Assembly (NCBI GenBank): GCA_050699035.1
Contig: JBOHDE010000031.1
Span: 1 to 24,429, forward strand
Direction: 5' to 3'
Length of the DNA: 24,429 bases
DNA from: WHTB01 sp050699035
Lineage (GTDB): Bacteria > Actinomycetota > Actinomycetes > Propionibacteriales > Nocardioidaceae
Part shown: piece by piece, positions 14,346 to 21,884 of the stretch
How the letters are laid out: the number at the start of each line of letters is the position of its first letter
Position numbering within the stretch: position 1 is the first letter of the stretch
Translations under genes and position numbers: made by a program
Notes under the pieces: generated by a model
Told to the model about the DNA's origin: nothing
The model's database searches: none
What the model saw: the letters and a program-made list of their open reading frames with translations, nothing else

Positions 14346-14572
14346 GACAAGCGCCGGACGAGGTACGTCGGGGTCGCGTCGGTGTCGCTCACCCCGACGT
14401 ACTCCTGCTCCCGCAGCCGGCACCAGGCCGGGATGTCGACGGCAGCCGCCGGGTCGTCGGCGACCACGGCCAGCGTCTGACCCACCTCCACCTCGCCGAG
14501 CCGCTTCGCCAGCCGGATCACCGGCGTCGGGCAGCGCACGCCGATGCAGTCGATGACGAGGTCGGCGTTCAT
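14342..14572 (-). CDS. TusA/SirA-like sulfur carrier protein
   Basis: A 76-residue protein of the TusA family, which accepts persulfide sulfur on a cysteine and relays it to acceptors. The signature C14-P-T-P (IGVRCPTPVIRLAKRL) is intact in the expected first helix. The AVVADDPAAAVDIPAWC segment matches the second strand and helix, with a further cysteine at 51. Its ATG overlaps the stop of the upstream desulfurase homologue by 4 bases (ATGA), so the two are translationally coupled. In some actinomycetes I recall the two domains as one protein. The stop codon lies within the inverted-repeat element, which may have changed the extreme C-terminus. Confidence 0.88.
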   Translation of the reverse strand: MNADLVIDCIGVRCPTPVIRLAKRLGEVEVGQTLAVVADDPAAAVDIPAWCRLREQEYVGVSDTDATPTYLVRRLS

Positions 14573-15690
14573 GCCCCCACCTTCGCACGGAGGTCGGCCA
14601 CGATTCCCGGCAGCACGGCCAGGAAACGGTCGATGTCGTCGGGGCTGGTGTCCCGGGTCAGTGACACCCGGACGTTGCCGTGCGTCGTGACGCCCATCGC
14701 GGCCAGCACGTGGCTCGGCTCCAGCGTGCTCGCCGTGCAGGCCGACCCGCTGGCGACCGCGAACCCCTGCCGGTCCAGCTCGGTGACCAGCGCCTCGCCG
14801 GCGACGTACAGGCAGGAGAACGTCACCAGGTGGGGGAGCCGGTGCTCCGCGTCCCCGACGACCTCGACGTCCGGCACGGTGGCGGCCACCCGGTCCCGGA
14901 TGCGCGCGACGAGGGCGTGCTGTCGCGGCGCCAGCTCCGCCCGCTCGGCGTCCACCGCCTGCAGCGCGGCGGCCGCGGCAAGAGCCCCGGGTACGTCGGC
15001 GAAGCCGCGCTCGTCGCTCGGCATCGGGTCCCGCCAGCGCACCCCCTTCCGCACGACCAGCACCCCGACCCCGGCCGGTCCGCCCCACGCCCGGGCGCCC
15101 GCGGCCAGCACCGACCACGCCCGCGGCAGGTCGACGCGGCCGGCCGCCGCCGACGCGTCCATCAGCAGCGGGACGTCGTGCGACCGGCACACCTCGGCCA
15201 CCTCGTCGACCGGCTGCACGGTGGCGACCTCGTGGTTGGCGGCCTGCAGGCAGGCCAAGGCCACCCCGCCAGCGGACACGGCGTCGGCGAACGCGGGGAG
15301 GTCGACCCGTCCGGTCAGGTCCACGCCGACGCTGACCGACGTACCCCCGCGGTCGGCGAGCCAGGACGCGGCATGCAGGACGGCCGAGTGCTCGACCGCG
15401 GAGTGCACGACCGTGCCGCCGACCCGCGACCGGGCCGCCGCCGTGCCGAGCACTCCGGAGTGCACCGCGGCCGGTCCTCCGGCCGAGAAGGACACCTCGT
15501 CCGGACGGCAGCCGAGGACCTCGGCCACCACCTCGCGGGCATTGTCCAACAGCAGCCGGGCACGGCGTCCGGACGTGTGCAGGGAGGCCGGATCGGCCCA
15601 GCCTTGATCGAGCGCCGCGAGCAAGGACTCGCGGGCCTTCGGATGCAGCGGCTCCGCCGATGCGGCGTCGAGGTAGACAGGGTTCGCCAC
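14569..15690 (-). CDS. cysteine desulfurase-like class V aminotransferase lacking the PLP lysine
   Basis: A 373-residue fold type I protein of the NifS/IscS group, which normally moves sulfur from cysteine to a persulfide on the enzyme. Present: H101 (EHSAVLHAA), N152 (ANHEVATVQPV), D178 (LLMDAS) and the catalytic-loop C318 (SGSACTASTLEPSHVL). Missing: the Schiff-base lysine. Where relatives read HK or RK before WGGP or FGGP, this protein reads GARAWGGPAGVGVL, with A201 at the lysine position. It may be inactive, or a sulfur-binding scaffold for the coupled TusA-like protein. GTG at 15690 (MANPVYLDAASAEPLHP) is chosen on family similarity; a GTG nine codons upstream is possible. It is divergent from ctaC. 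Confidence 0.85.
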   Translation of the reverse strand: MANPVYLDAASAEPLHPKARESLLAALDQGWADPASLHTSGRRARLLLDNAREVVAEVLGCRPDEVSFSAGGPAAVHSGVLGTAAARSRVGGTVVHSAVEHSAVLHAASWLADRGGTSVSVGVDLTGRVDLPAFADAVSAGGVALACLQAANHEVATVQPVDEVAEVCRSHDVPLLMDASAAAGRVDLPRAWSVLAAGARAWGGPAGVGVLVVRKGVRWRDPMPSDERGFADVPGALAAAAALQAVDAERAELAPRQHALVARIRDRVAATVPDVEVVGDAEHRLPHLVTFSCLYVAGEALVTELDRQGFAVASGSACTASTLEPSHVLAAMGVTTHGNVRVSLTRDTSPDDIDRFLAVLPGIVADLRAKVGA

Positions 15691-15740
15691 ACCCCGACCG
15701 TAGCGACCGACCTGCACGTCTCACGACCGGTCGGCTGCGT

Positions 15741-15746
15741 TAGTGT
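15741..15746 (+). promoter_or_regulatory. candidate -10 box of the cta operon
   Basis: TAGTGT fits the actinobacterial -10 pattern and repeats the wording found upstream of adenosine kinase. No good -35 box is visible at 17-18 bases. It would give a leader of about 90 bases before ctaC. Confidence 0.35.
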
Positions 15747-15841
15747 GAGATCGAACGGCCACCCGAGCGTCGCGGGCACTGCTGACTGTGCTGTCCAGCA
15801 GACCCAGTCGCGCACCGAGCCCCGAACGAGAAAGGCGCCCC

Positions 15842-16738
15842 GTGGGTCTGGATCTCACCGAGCGCACCGCGCGCACCAATGGTCTGCGCCGGTCAGCCGC
15901 CGCCGTGGTCGGCGTACTCATCCTGTTGACGGTCACCGGATGCTCCGAAGCAGAGGTCGGGGAGCTCAAGCGGCTCGGGCTGCCCGAGGGCGCGAGCTCC
16001 TCCGCCCCGCACATGGAGGAACTGTGGATCGGTGCCTGGATCGCGGCCGGCGCGGTGGGCGTCCTGGTCTGGGGCCTGATCATCTGGGCGATGATCCGGT
16101 ACCGCCGACGCAGTGACGACGAGGTGCCGGTGCAGGTGCGCTACAACCTGCCGATGGAGGCGCTGTACACCCTTGCCCCGTTCGTCGTCGTGTTCGTGTT
16201 CTTCTACCACACGGTCGTCGCCCAGGACCGGGTCCTCGCGGAGAACGAGAGCTTCGACCACGAGATCCTCGTCGTCGGCCAGCAGTGGTCGTGGACGTTC
16301 AACTACCTCGGTGACGACGGCCGCGACGACGACGGCGCCACCGGCAACGACGTCTTCGACGTCGGCACCACGGCCGACCCGCCCACCCTGGTGCTGCCGG
16401 TCGACAAGCCGGTCAAGTTCCTGTTCCGCTCGCCCGACGTCATCCACTCGTTCTGGATCCCGGCGTACTACTTCAAGATGGACGTCGTCCCCGGACGCGA
16501 CAACACCTGGATCACGACGCCGACCAAGACCGGCACGTTCGCCGGGCGCTGCGCCGAGCTGTGCGGCGTCTCGCACTCGCGGATGTTGTTCGAGGTCAAG
16601 GTGGTGAGCGAGGCGGAGTACGAGGACTACCTCGACGAGCTCGCCGACGAGGGCAACACCGGAGTCGCCGACGGTTCCTCGGAGACCGACATCATCGTGG
16701 GCACCGAGCCCACGGACGAGGAAGGGGGCAGCCAGTGA
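15842..16738 (+). CDS. ctaC: cytochrome c oxidase subunit II
   Basis: CuA-bearing subunit of the aa3 oxidase, 298 residues; it receives electrons from the diheme cytochrome c of the bcc complex. Signal peptide with a lipobox (LLTVTGC, C34), two membrane helices (about 62-85 and 106-125), then the cupredoxin domain. CuA ligands are all visible: H202 (VIHSFW), C237, E239, C241, H245 and M248 (CAELCGVSHSRM). An acidic loop (GDDGRDDDGATGNDV) and a Glu/Asp-rich tail are extra relative to proteobacterial proteins. The GTG at 15842 is chosen because it gives a proper signal peptide and follows GAAAGG. Its stop overlaps the ctaD start by 4 bases (GTGA). Confidence 0.96.
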   Translation: MGLDLTERTARTNGLRRSAAAVVGVLILLTVTGCSEAEVGELKRLGLPEGASSSAPHMEELWIGAWIAAGAVGVLVWGLIIWAMIRYRRRSDDEVPVQVRYNLPMEALYTLAPFVVVFVFFYHTVVAQDRVLAENESFDHEILVVGQQWSWTFNYLGDDGRDDDGATGNDVFDVGTTADPPTLVLPVDKPVKFLFRSPDVIHSFWIPAYYFKMDVVPGRDNTWITTPTKTGTFAGRCAELCGVSHSRMLFEVKVVSEAEYEDYLDELADEGNTGVADGSSETDIIVGTEPTDEEGGSQ

Positions 16739-18492
16739 CTGCGATCGGCGCGTCCCGGCAGATCACCTCCGACGTGCAGCCGCGGCGGACGCTCGGCCGG
16801 ACGATCGCGAAGTACCTGTCGACCACCGACCACAAGCTGATCGGCAACCTCTACCTGGTGACGTCGTTCGGCTTCTTCCTGGCGGCCGGGTTGATGGCGA
16901 TGGTGATGCGGGCTGAGCTCGCCTACCCCGGCACCCAGCTGGTGGAGGACGAGGTCTACAACCAGATGTTCACGATGCACGGCACGATCATGCTGCTGCT
17001 GTTCGCGACGCCGTTGTTCGTCGGGTTCGCGAATGCCGTGATGCCGTTGCAGATCGGTGCGCCGGATGTGGCGTTCCCGCGGTTGAACATGTTCAGCTAC
17101 TGGTTGTTCCTGTTCGGCGGGTTGATCGTGATGGCGGGGTTCTTGACGCCGTTGGGTGCGGCCGACTTCGGCTGGTTCGCCTACACGCCGCTGTCGAACG
17201 AGGTCCGATCGCCGGGTGTGGGCGGCGACCTGTGGATCATGGGGCTGTGGATGGCCGGCCTGGGCACCATCCTCGGTGGTGTCAACTTCATCACCACGAT
17301 CATCTGCATGCGGGCGCCGGGGATGACGATGTTCCGGATGCCGATCTTCACCTGGAACATCCTGATCACGTCGTTGATGGTGCTGATCGCGTTCCCGATC
17401 CTGGCCGGGGCGTTGCTCGCGCTCGGTGCGGACCGAATGCTCGGCGCCCACATCTTCGACGCGGCCAACGGCGGCGCGATCTTGTGGCAGCACCTGTTCT
17501 GGTTCTTCGGCCACCCGGAGGTCTACATCATCGCGTTGCCGTTCTTCGGCATCGTGACCGAGATCTTGCCGGTCTTCAGCCGCAAGCCGATCTTCGGCTA
17601 CATCGGGCTGGTCGGTGCGACGATGGCGATCGCGGCGCTGTCGATCGCGGTGTGGGCGCACCACATGTTCGTCACCGGTGCGGTCAACCTGCCGTTCTTC
17701 TCGTTCATGACCTTCCTGATCGCGGTCCCGACCGGGGTGAAGTTCTTCAACTGGGTCGGCACGCTGTGGGGTGGGTCGCTGTCGTTCGACACGCCGATGC
17801 TGTGGTCGATCGGGTTCCTCACCACGTTCCTGTTCGGTGGGCTGACCGGGGTGATCCTGGCGTCGCCGCCGCTGGACTTCCAGCTGTCCGACTCGTACTT
17901 CGTGGTGGCGCACTTCCACTACGTGGTGTTCGGCACCGTGGTGTTCGCGATGTTCGCCGGGTTCTACTTCTGGTGGCCGAAGCTCACCGGCCGGATGCTC
18001 GACGAGGCCCTCGGCAAGGTGCACTTCTGGCTGCTGTTCATCGGCTTCCACATGACGTTCCTGGTGCAGCACTGGCTGGGGGTGGAGGGGATGCCGCGTC
18101 GCTACGCCGACTACCTCGCCTCCGACGGTTTCACCTTCCTGAACCAGGTGTCGTCGATCGGTGCGTTCCTGCTCGGCGCCTCGATCATCCCGTTCGCCTT
18201 GAACGTCTGGAAGTCCCGGCACAGCCCGCTGGTCGAGGTCGACGACCCGTGGGGGTGGGGCCGCTCGCTGGAGTGGGCCACCTCCAGTCCGCCGCCGCGG
18301 CACAACTTCACCACCCTGCCCCGCATCCGCTCCGAGAGCCCGGCCTTCGACCTGCACCACCCGGAGATCGGCGTGCTGGAGATGGCAACTCATGGCGCGA
18401 CGGGCGACGAGTCCTACGCCGACGGACCAGAGGTACGGGGACGCGGTGCGCATCTGCGTGACCAGATCGACGAGGGGGAGGACCGCCCGTGA
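16735..18492 (+). CDS. ctaD: cytochrome c oxidase subunit I
   Basis: Catalytic heme-copper subunit, 585 residues, about twelve membrane helices. It reduces oxygen at the heme a3-CuB site and pumps protons. Ligands: heme a by H82 (MHGTIM) and H395, heme a3 by H393 (VAHFHYVV), and CuB by H260, H309 and H310 (GHPEVY with cross-linked Y264; AHHMF). The C-terminal 60 residues (SSPPPRHNFTTLPRIR onward) are a cytosolic tail typical of actinobacteria. GTG start overlaps the ctaC stop; ctaF in turn overlaps its end, so the three are coupled. Bases 17000-17600 use TTG leucine codons far more than neighbouring genes do. Confidence 0.97.
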   Translation: MTAIGASRQITSDVQPRRTLGRTIAKYLSTTDHKLIGNLYLVTSFGFFLAAGLMAMVMRAELAYPGTQLVEDEVYNQMFTMHGTIMLLLFATPLFVGFANAVMPLQIGAPDVAFPRLNMFSYWLFLFGGLIVMAGFLTPLGAADFGWFAYTPLSNEVRSPGVGGDLWIMGLWMAGLGTILGGVNFITTIICMRAPGMTMFRMPIFTWNILITSLMVLIAFPILAGALLALGADRMLGAHIFDAANGGAILWQHLFWFFGHPEVYIIALPFFGIVTEILPVFSRKPIFGYIGLVGATMAIAALSIAVWAHHMFVTGAVNLPFFSFMTFLIAVPTGVKFFNWVGTLWGGSLSFDTPMLWSIGFLTTFLFGGLTGVILASPPLDFQLSDSYFVVAHFHYVVFGTVVFAMFAGFYFWWPKLTGRMLDEALGKVHFWLLFIGFHMTFLVQHWLGVEGMPRRYADYLASDGFTFLNQVSSIGAFLLGASIIPFALNVWKSRHSPLVEVDDPWGWGRSLEWATSSPPPRHNFTTLPRIRSESPAFDLHHPEIGVLEMATHGATGDESYADGPEVRGRGAHLRDQIDEGEDRP

Positions 18493-18884
18493 AGGTCGAA
18501 GCCTGGATCTTCGGCATCAACGCCGCCTTTTTCGGCCTGGTCACGCCGATCTACTGGCTGTTCTCGGAGGACCCGACCGGCACCAGCGCGCTGGTCATGA
18601 CCACGGCCCTCGCGGCGCTGGTCACGTTCTACCTCGGCTTCAGCGCGCGCCGGATGGAGCCTCGTCCGGAGGACCGACCCGAGGCGGAGATCGCCGACGG
18701 CGCCGGCGAGCTCGGGTTCTTCCCGCCGTACTCCTGGTGGCCGCTGTTCTGCGGTCTCGCGCTGGCGGTGTGCGTGCTCGGCGTGGTGTTCGGCTGGTGG
18801 CTGTTCATCATCGGTGTCGGGTTCGGGGCCGTCACCCTGACCGGCTTCATCATGGAGTACTACCGGGGTGAACACGCGCACTGA
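18489..18884 (+). CDS. ctaF: cytochrome c oxidase subunit IV (actinobacterial type)
   Basis: A 131-residue membrane subunit of the aa3 oxidase found in actinobacteria. Four hydrophobic helices (about 7-27, 34-52, 80-98 and 101-121) and the conserved openings MKVEAWIFGINAAFFG and FPPYSWWPL identify it. It holds no redox centre and probably stabilises the oxidase in the bcc-aa3 supercomplex. GTG start at 18489 overlaps the ctaD stop by 4 bases. ctaE (subunit III) is absent here; in relatives it lies with qcrC beyond qcrA, consistent with the right edge. Confidence 0.95.
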   Translation: MKVEAWIFGINAAFFGLVTPIYWLFSEDPTGTSALVMTTALAALVTFYLGFSARRMEPRPEDRPEAEIADGAGELGFFPPYSWWPLFCGLALAVCVLGVVFGWWLFIIGVGFGAVTLTGFIMEYYRGEHAH

Positions 18885-18966
18885 GCCGGCCGGGGCGGAT
18901 TTTCACCGGACGCGTGTTCGCTTGTTACCCTTATCCGCACTCGCTGCTGCTCATTCGGGGAGAATC

Positions 18967-20226
18967 ATGTCCGTACGGGGGCCACTGAGCGCTGACCTGC
19001 GCCGACCGGTGCTCGTCACCGCGTCGTTGGTCGCGCTCAGCCTGGGCACGGCAGCCTGCTCGGGAGCTCAGGGGGCCGACCGGTCCGACGCCTCCCCGGC
19101 GGCCAAGTCGTCCTCGGTCGGGTCTCCCGCGGCCACGTCGAAACCGCCGAAGGCGGAGCCGGTCCGGATCAACTCCAACATCGCCTCCGGCCAAACCGAC
19201 GTTTCCGTCGACACCGTCCTGAAGCTGACCGCCGACTCGGGCACGCTGGAGAAGGTCTCGGTGGTCGGCCGAGGCGAGGAGGAGGTGCGGCTGCCCGGCA
19301 CGCTCGCCACCGACGGGTCGTCGTGGCGGGCCACCGAGCGGCTCGAGCCCGGGTCGACGTACGCCGTCAACATGGTCACGACCAACAGTGACGGCGACGA
19401 GGTCAAGAAGCGGCGCACCTTCGAGACCGCACCGCTGACCCTGGACCAGCAGACCTACCCCAACATCTCGCCGTTGCAGGACGAGACGGTGGGCGTGGGC
19501 ATGCCGATCATCATCGGGTTCGACGTGCCGGTGCAGGACAAGGCGTCGATCGAGCGTCACCTGTCGGTGCGGGCGTCCGGGGCGGTCGACGGCGCGTGGC
19601 GCTGGTATAGCGACACCGAGGTCCACTTCCGGCCCAGGACCTACTGGCGGCCGGGTGCGACCGTCACGGTCAAGGCCGACATCAACGGCGTCGACGCCGG
19701 CAATGGTGTGTACGGGCAGCTCGACCGCGAGGTGAGCTTCGCTGTCGGCAAGTCGGTGATCAGCAAGATCGACATCAAGAAGCACCGCATGCAGGTGTAC
19801 GTCAACGGCTCGCTGGCCCGCACTATCGCGGTGACGACCGGCAAGAAGGGCTTCGAGACCCGCAGCGGCACCAAGGTCATCATCGAGAAGTTCGAGAAGA
19901 AGCGGATGGACGCCGCGACGACCGGAGTCAGCGAGGACGACCCCGAGTACTACGACATCGAGGACGTCCCGTATGCCCTGCGGGTCACCTACTCCGGTGA
20001 GTTCGTGCACGGCGCGCCGTGGTCGACCGGTGCCCAGGGCAACGCCAACGTCAGCCACGGCTGCGTCGGCATGAGCGTGTCCGACGCCCGCTGGCTGTAC
20101 GGCCAGACTCGCCGCGGCGACGTCGTCGAGGTGAAGGGCAGCAAGCGCCACCTCGAGGACGGCAATGGCTGGACCGACTGGGATCTGCCGTTCTGGAAGT
20201 ACCGGCAGGGCAGCGCGCTGTCCTGA
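18967..20226 (+). CDS. L,D-transpeptidase lipoprotein (YkuD domain)
   Basis: Cell-wall enzyme that forms 3-3 cross-links in peptidoglycan, 419 residues. A signal peptide ends at a probable lipobox cysteine, C31 (LGTAACSG, slightly off-consensus at -3). A Ser/Ala/Pro linker follows, then two Ig-like domains (about 65-160 and 160-260). The catalytic YkuD domain (about 262-392) has H348 (FVHGAPW) and the SHGCVGMS motif with H364 and C366. The layout matches mycobacterial LdtMt2-like enzymes. ATG at 18967 is chosen for its GGGGAGA ribosome site and proper signal peptide; the frame is open further upstream into ctaF. It is 82 bases after ctaF, perhaps with its own promoter. Confidence 0.95.
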   Translation: MSVRGPLSADLRRPVLVTASLVALSLGTAACSGAQGADRSDASPAAKSSSVGSPAATSKPPKAEPVRINSNIASGQTDVSVDTVLKLTADSGTLEKVSVVGRGEEEVRLPGTLATDGSSWRATERLEPGSTYAVNMVTTNSDGDEVKKRRTFETAPLTLDQQTYPNISPLQDETVGVGMPIIIGFDVPVQDKASIERHLSVRASGAVDGAWRWYSDTEVHFRPRTYWRPGATVTVKADINGVDAGNGVYGQLDREVSFAVGKSVISKIDIKKHRMQVYVNGSLARTIAVTTGKKGFETRSGTKVIIEKFEKKRMDAATTGVSEDDPEYYDIEDVPYALRVTYSGEFVHGAPWSTGAQGNANVSHGCVGMSVSDARWLYGQTRRGDVVEVKGSKRHLEDGNGWTDWDLPFWKYRQGSALS

Positions 20227-20241
20227 CCGTCTCCTCGGTCA
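20224..20241 (+). terminator. weak hairpin at the L,D-transpeptidase stop
   Basis: TGACCG and CGGTCA pair around TCTCCT, followed by ATTG. The TGA is the stop codon itself. The stem is only 6 base pairs and lacks a U-run, so this is a tentative terminator. The remaining gap to 20400 shows no gene that I can support. Confidence 0.3.
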
Positions 20242-20400
20242 ATTGACGTAGGTCTCGTCGTCCCCGGGTACGACGACGTGCCGTGCCACCCGGTGCGAGC
20301 CTTCGAGCAGGCAGCCTCGTCCGGTCAGCCGTACCTGACCGGCCGCACGGGGGCGACTGGGTCGACGCTGGGTCAACGACTGGGGGGGCCGGGGGCTGGG

Positions 20401-21768
20401 ATGGGCCGGATCGGGCAGCGGGCGCGGCTCGGCGCCGTGGTGGCGCTGACGGCTGGTCTGTCGGCGGCCGCGGCAGCGGCGACGCTGATCGGCGGCGGGT
20501 CCGAGCTGAAGGCGTTCCCGGGCGCCGAGGGGTTCGGCGCCGACACGGCCGGCGGGCGCGGGGGACGGGTCATCGAGGTCACCAACCTCGACGACTCCGG
20601 CCCAGGGTCGTTCCGGGCGGCGGTCGAGGCGTCCGGCCCGCGCATCGTCGTCTTCCGGGTCGCAGGCACCATCACGCTGCAGACGCGGATCACCGTCGAC
20701 CAGCCCTTCCTCACGATCGCCGGTCAGAGCGCCCCGGGGGAGGGCATCACGCTGCGCTCCGCGCCGAGCAACCCCAAGGGCACGATGTACATCACCACCC
20801 ACGACGTGGTGCTGCGGTACCTCAGGCTGCGGCCCGGCACGCCGAACACCAAGACCGACAGCCATGACGCACTGACTGTGTGGAACGACGAGGACCGGGA
20901 CCTGGGCGCGTTCAACGTCGTCGTCGACCATTGCTCGTTCTCGTGGGCGGTGGACGAGAACCTCGCGACCTACCACAACGCCCGCGACATCACGTTCTCC
21001 TGGAACATCGTCAGCGAGTCCCTGTCGTACAGCGAACACCCGCAGGGCGAGCACTCCAAGGGCTTCCACCTGAGTGGCGACGGCAGCGGGAACATCACCG
21101 CACACCACAACCTGCTGGCCCACAACGAGGACCGGAACCCACAGCCCACGAACCCGGGAGTCCTCGACTTCCGCAACAACGTCGTCTACAACTACGGCGA
21201 GCACGCGATGGTGGTCAGCGACAGCAAGGGCAAGCCGTCGGTCAACGTGGTCGGCAACTACTACCGTCCCGGCCCCGACTCGTCCGACGATGCCTACCCG
21301 CTGGCGAAGTACGACGGGTCGGGCGACGGTCACGGCTACTACGTGGCAGCGAACGTCGGCTCGCACGACGGCGACGAGGTGAGGTCGAGCCGCGAGTTCG
21401 TGGCACCCGACTCACGCGACGCGATGGTCAGGTCGGCGTTCGACGCGCCGGCGGTGACCACGACGACGGCCGAGGAGGCGTACGACGCGGTGCTGGCCGG
21501 CGCGGGGGCATCCCGGGACCGCGACGCGGTGGACAATCGGGTCGTCCGGGACGTCCGCGACGGGGGCGGTCAGATCATCGACCACGAGTCCGAGGTCGGC
21601 GGCTGGCCTCACCTGCGCTCCGGAACCCCGCCGGCCGACGGCGACCACGACGGCATGCCGGACGCCTGGGAGGCCGCGCGCGGGCTGGACCCGGGGGTGG
21701 ACGACAGCGCCAAGGACCGCGACGGCGACGGTTACACCAACGTCGAGGAGTACCTCAACGGTCTCTGA
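20401..21768 (+). CDS. secreted pectate-lyase-like (PL1) protein with C-terminal calcium repeats
   Basis: Extracellular parallel-beta-helix polysaccharide lyase, 455 residues. An N-terminal signal or anchor (GAVVALTAGLSAAAAAATLI) precedes the PL1-type opening FPGAEGFGADTAGGRGG and VTNLDDSGPGSFRAAVEA. The helix core carries DHCSFSWAVDEN, HNLLAHNEDRNPQ and DFRNNVVYNYGEHAM, as in pectate lyases. The last 43 residues (DGDHDGMPDAWEAARGLDP, then DRDGDGYTNVEEYL) are Asp-rich calcium-binding repeats of the thrombospondin-3 or dockerin-like sort. Pectin is the likely substrate by family, but not proven. ATG at 20401 is chosen for the signal; the ribosome site is poor (G-rich only). It is a metabolic gene placed among respiration genes, possibly a later insertion. 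Confidence 0.85.
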   Translation: MGRIGQRARLGAVVALTAGLSAAAAAATLIGGGSELKAFPGAEGFGADTAGGRGGRVIEVTNLDDSGPGSFRAAVEASGPRIVVFRVAGTITLQTRITVDQPFLTIAGQSAPGEGITLRSAPSNPKGTMYITTHDVVLRYLRLRPGTPNTKTDSHDALTVWNDEDRDLGAFNVVVDHCSFSWAVDENLATYHNARDITFSWNIVSESLSYSEHPQGEHSKGFHLSGDGSGNITAHHNLLAHNEDRNPQPTNPGVLDFRNNVVYNYGEHAMVVSDSKGKPSVNVVGNYYRPGPDSSDDAYPLAKYDGSGDGHGYYVAANVGSHDGDEVRSSREFVAPDSRDAMVRSAFDAPAVTTTTAEEAYDAVLAGAGASRDRDAVDNRVVRDVRDGGGQIIDHESEVGGWPHLRSGTPPADGDHDGMPDAWEAARGLDPGVDDSAKDRDGDGYTNVEEYLNGL

Positions 21769-21788
21769 GCCCCCCGCCGCTGTCCTTG

Positions 21789-21872
21789 AACGGCACGGGA
21801 CCGTGCCGTTCCCGATCATCCCCACCCCTGCAGACGTGGGGATGATCGGGCAAGGCACGGGACCGTGCCTTG
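21789..21872. repeat. three-module palindromic repeat between convergent genes
   Basis: Three modules lie in tandem. AACGGCACGG-GA-CCGTGCCGTT is a near-perfect palindrome (21789-21810). CCCGATCATCCCCAC pairs perfectly with GTGGGGATGATCGGG (21811-21850) around a loop with CTGCAGAC. CAAGGCACGG-GA-CCGTGCCTTG ends it (21851-21872). Copies of modules 2 and 3 recur at 12392-12452. It fills the gap between the pectate-lyase-like gene and qcrB and could stop transcription from both sides. Confidence 0.8.
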
Positions 21873-21884
21873 CCCGGCGCGGGC

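Noticed and set aside
16627..18453. Long minus-strand open frame opposite ctaD
   Set aside because: The ctaD reading is certain from its heme and copper ligands; the antisense product is low-complexity Arg/Gln/His/Asp-rich and has no ribosome site.
18868..18966. Upstream extension of the L,D-transpeptidase frame into ctaF
   Set aside because: The ATG at 18967 has a good ribosome site and gives a correct signal peptide; the extension would bury the signal.
20239..20400. Minus-strand frame ending in GDDETYVN just before the pectate-lyase-like gene, looking like a gene end
   Set aside because: The tail looks protein-like, but no start codon or ribosome site lies close by and the rest of the frame is antisense to the lyase gene. 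A remnant gene is possible but not supportable.
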